Origin: an uncultured Bifidobacterium sp.
Lineage (GTDB): Bacteria > Actinomycetota > Actinomycetes > Actinomycetales > Bifidobacteriaceae
Assembly: GCA_937874315.1 (NCBI GenBank)
Contig: CALNAE010000201.1
Location: 1 to 13,684 of the forward strand
Length of the DNA stretch: 13,684 nt
Direction of reading: 5' to 3'
Shown here: positions 12,106 to 13,684 of the stretch, one piece after another
Layout: each line of letters starts with the position of its first letter
Numbering within the stretch: position 1 is the first letter of the stretch
Made by a program: the position numbers and the translations under genes
The notes under the pieces: generated by a model
What the model saw: only the letters and a program-made list of their open reading frames with translations
What the model was told of the DNA's origin: nothing
The model's database searches: none

Positions 12106-13488
12106 TTACTTGCCTGAGTTGCTCGATTTGCCGTGCGCGATGTGATAAAGCACCACGCTGGGGACGGCGAGCGCCGCGACGACCAAGCCGGTGATCACCG
12201 GATACAATGACGTGGGGATGCCGCTCTGACCCGAGGCCGGCACGAAGGTCATCACGAAGGCGCAGACGCATGCCACGATGCCCACGCAGGCCATGAGATA
12301 CAACGCCGGTGCGCGATACCCGTCGTTGCCGGTTTTGTGCTGGCGGCGCAGGTTGATGCTGGCGATGAACATGAGGATGTACATCATGACGTAGAGCGCC
12401 ACGGCCATGCCGATCAGCAGCGAGAAGACCATAGACACGCTTTTCGGGAAGATGATGTAGAGCATCGCCAGAACGGTGACGATGACGCCCATCAGTATCA
12501 GGATGCCCGACTGCGCGCCGTTCTTGTTGGTTTTTTTGAAGTAGTCGGGCAGGCAGCCGTCCTGGGCGGCGTCGAGCAGGCCGAGCGAGGGGCCGGAGAT
12601 CCAGCTGATGATCGAGGCGATGGCCCCGAACACGATGGCGAAGGCGACCACGTTGCCCATGAAACCGATGTGGAAGGTGCTGAACATGGTTTGGAAGGCG
12701 ATGACGGTGCCGTCCGACAGGTTCACGTTCTTGGGCAGAACCATCGCAAGGATCAGCGTAGGGACGATGAAGATGGCCAGCGCGCTGACGAAGGCGATGC
12801 CGACCACGCGCGTGTAGCGTTTCGGATGATCCATCTGCTGGGCATGCACGGCGTTGACCTCCATGCCGGCGAAGGCAAGCACGTTCTGGACGATCAGGGC
12901 GAAACTGGCGAAATTCGTGAAATCGGGAACCGGACTGCTCTGCGTCAACGTGGAGGAGATATGCTGGCCGGTCAACAGCCAGGCGGCTCCCAGAACCAGC
13001 AGCAGGCCCGCGGGGATGATCGTGCCGATGAGTCCCGCCCCGGACGCGACCTTGGCGAAGAGGTTGCCGCCCTTCATGGTCAGCCATACCGCCCACCAGA
13101 ACACGACGATGATGACGACCGTGATGTAGACGCCCGAATTGGGTAGCTGGTTGAGGCCGACCGCGGAGGCCGCCGCCGCAGCGACGAAGGCAAGCTGAGC
13201 CGGGTACCAGACCACGTTGTGGATCCACTGCATCCAGATGGCGATGAAGCCGAAGCGTTGCCCCAGCCCTTCCTTGACCCACTGGTATACGCCGCCCTCG
13301 TAGGTAGCGCCGAGTTCGGCCGCCACCAGCGCCGTGGGCACGAAGAACAGCACCGCCGGCAGCAGGTACAGGATGATGGATTGCCAGCCCATCACGGCCA
13401 TGGCGGGGAGCCCGCGCAGGCCGGCGATCGTGATGATCGTCATGATGGACATCTGCGATACCGTGATCAGTGATTGTTGGGGTTTCAC
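12106..13488 (-). CDS. Amino acid permease, APC superfamily, GadC-like
   Basis: This 460-residue, roughly 12-helix protein belongs to the amino acid-polyamine-organocation superfamily, nearest by eye to the GadC/YjeM/YgjI branch of amino acid antiporters. The unwound part of helix 1 is seen as IAGLRGLP (21-28); helix 6 carries LAFAGMEVNAVHAQQMDHPKR (204-224), the counterpart of the G-x-E-A-x-x-x-H segment of GadC that ends in the N/D-P-R turn. Helix 2-3 carries GATYEGGVYQWVKEGLGQRFGF. The start is a GTG at 13488 with GAAGGG 6 nt upstream. No decarboxylase gene adjoins it, so an acid-resistance role like that of glutamate/GABA exchange cannot be claimed. An A7 tract (12531-12537 on the complementary strand) lies in the Phe-Lys-Lys-Thr region at 318-320. 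Confidence 0.88.
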   Translation of the reverse strand: MKPQQSLITVSQMSIMTIITIAGLRGLPAMAVMGWQSIILYLLPAVLFFVPTALVAAELGATYEGGVYQWVKEGLGQRFGFIAIWMQWIHNVVWYPAQLAFVAAAAASAVGLNQLPNSGVYITVVIIVVFWWAVWLTMKGGNLFAKVASGAGLIGTIIPAGLLLVLGAAWLLTGQHISSTLTQSSPVPDFTNFASFALIVQNVLAFAGMEVNAVHAQQMDHPKRYTRVVGIAFVSALAIFIVPTLILAMVLPKNVNLSDGTVIAFQTMFSTFHIGFMGNVVAFAIVFGAIASIISWISGPSLGLLDAAQDGCLPDYFKKTNKNGAQSGILILMGVIVTVLAMLYIIFPKSVSMVFSLLIGMAVALYVMMYILMFIASINLRRQHKTGNDGYRAPALYLMACVGIVACVCAFVMTFVPASGQSGIPTSLYPVITGLVVAALAVPSVVLYHIAHGKSSNSGK

Positions 13489-13552
13489 CGGCTGCCCTTC
13501 TGGGCGCCGTCGCGGGCGCCATCGATATGCGGTTATGGCCTAGTCGAGGCTT

Positions 13553-13558
13553 ACTATA
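13553..13558 (-). promoter_or_regulatory. Possible -10 element of the amino acid permease gene
   Basis: On the minus strand TATAGT lies about 65 nt before the GTG start, giving a leader near 58 nt. No good -35 hexamer is found 16-18 nt upstream (ACAGCG at 17), so the promoter may depend on an activator. The remaining bases to the end of the window hold an imperfect GC-rich dyad around 13631-13674 but no gene. Confidence 0.35.
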
Positions 13559-13684
13559 AATGCCATAGGTGACTTCGCTGTTACGTTGATGTGCTTTTCG
13601 GTGGATGGTAGGGCGCTTTGACAGGGAGAGGAGCGGGGTATTGCCGAGCTGCGGCCGGGAACCGCCCCGTTGCTGGTCTACGAT

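Noticed and set aside
12059..13522. Minus-strand 487-codon frame over the amino acid permease
   Set aside because: It is His/Arg/Gly-rich and out of frame with the permease, whose 12 membrane helices and binding site are clear.
13489..13684. Riboswitch or divergent gene upstream of the amino acid permease
   Set aside because: The leader of about 58 nt is too short for a known riboswitch class and no open frame with a start signal is seen before the window ends.

Overview
The window looks like chromosomal DNA of a high-GC Gram-positive actinobacterium, most likely a Bifidobacterium or close relative. The reasons are the rpsF-ssb-rpsR-rplI cluster, strong GC bias at third codon positions, purine-rich ribosome binding sites, and proteins of actinobacterial character (S18 without cysteines, an SSB with a long Gly/Ser/Asn linker). 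The species assignment is inference from sequence character only.

Layout. 1-2161 (+): a housekeeping cluster, rpsF, ssb, rpsR, rplI, closed by a strong hairpin terminator. 2445-3212 (+): a siderophore-interacting-type flavoprotein. 3213-3522: a gap holding an apparent gene remnant on the minus strand and the promoter of the next gene. 3523-4440 (+): an alpha/beta hydrolase. 4548-4937 (-): a DUF1304 membrane protein, convergent with the hydrolase. 5018-8796 (-): a three-gene ABC-2 exporter operon (ATPase, then two different permeases with large extracytoplasmic domains, arranged like E. coli ybhFSR). 9035-9442 (-): a MerR-family regulator, divergent from 9683-10852 (+), an MFS DHA1-type efflux protein. 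10853-11100: an intergenic stretch made largely of degenerate tandem repeats. 11101-11910 (-): a single-pass low-complexity membrane protein. 12106-13488 (-): an APC-superfamily amino acid permease with a GTG start.

How the genes may work together. The half from 5.0 to 10.9 kb reads as an export/resistance island: a MerR switch with a textbook dyad between two face-to-face promoters controls itself and the MFS pump, and a heterodimeric ABC-2 exporter lies downstream of merR on the same strand. The DNA between merR and the ABC operon is rich in signals: a 17-bp-stem hairpin, four CCCTGATT direct repeats spaced one helical turn apart, and two short dyads. This suggests the ABC operon has its own regulator, of the tandem-binding type, encoded outside this window. 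I see no clear mobile element, CRISPR array, tRNA or rRNA. No wholly novel system can be proved from the sequence; the strongest candidates for something undescribed are the phased repeat array upstream of the ABC operon, the 21-nt repeat tract behind the MFS gene, and the orphan low-complexity membrane protein.
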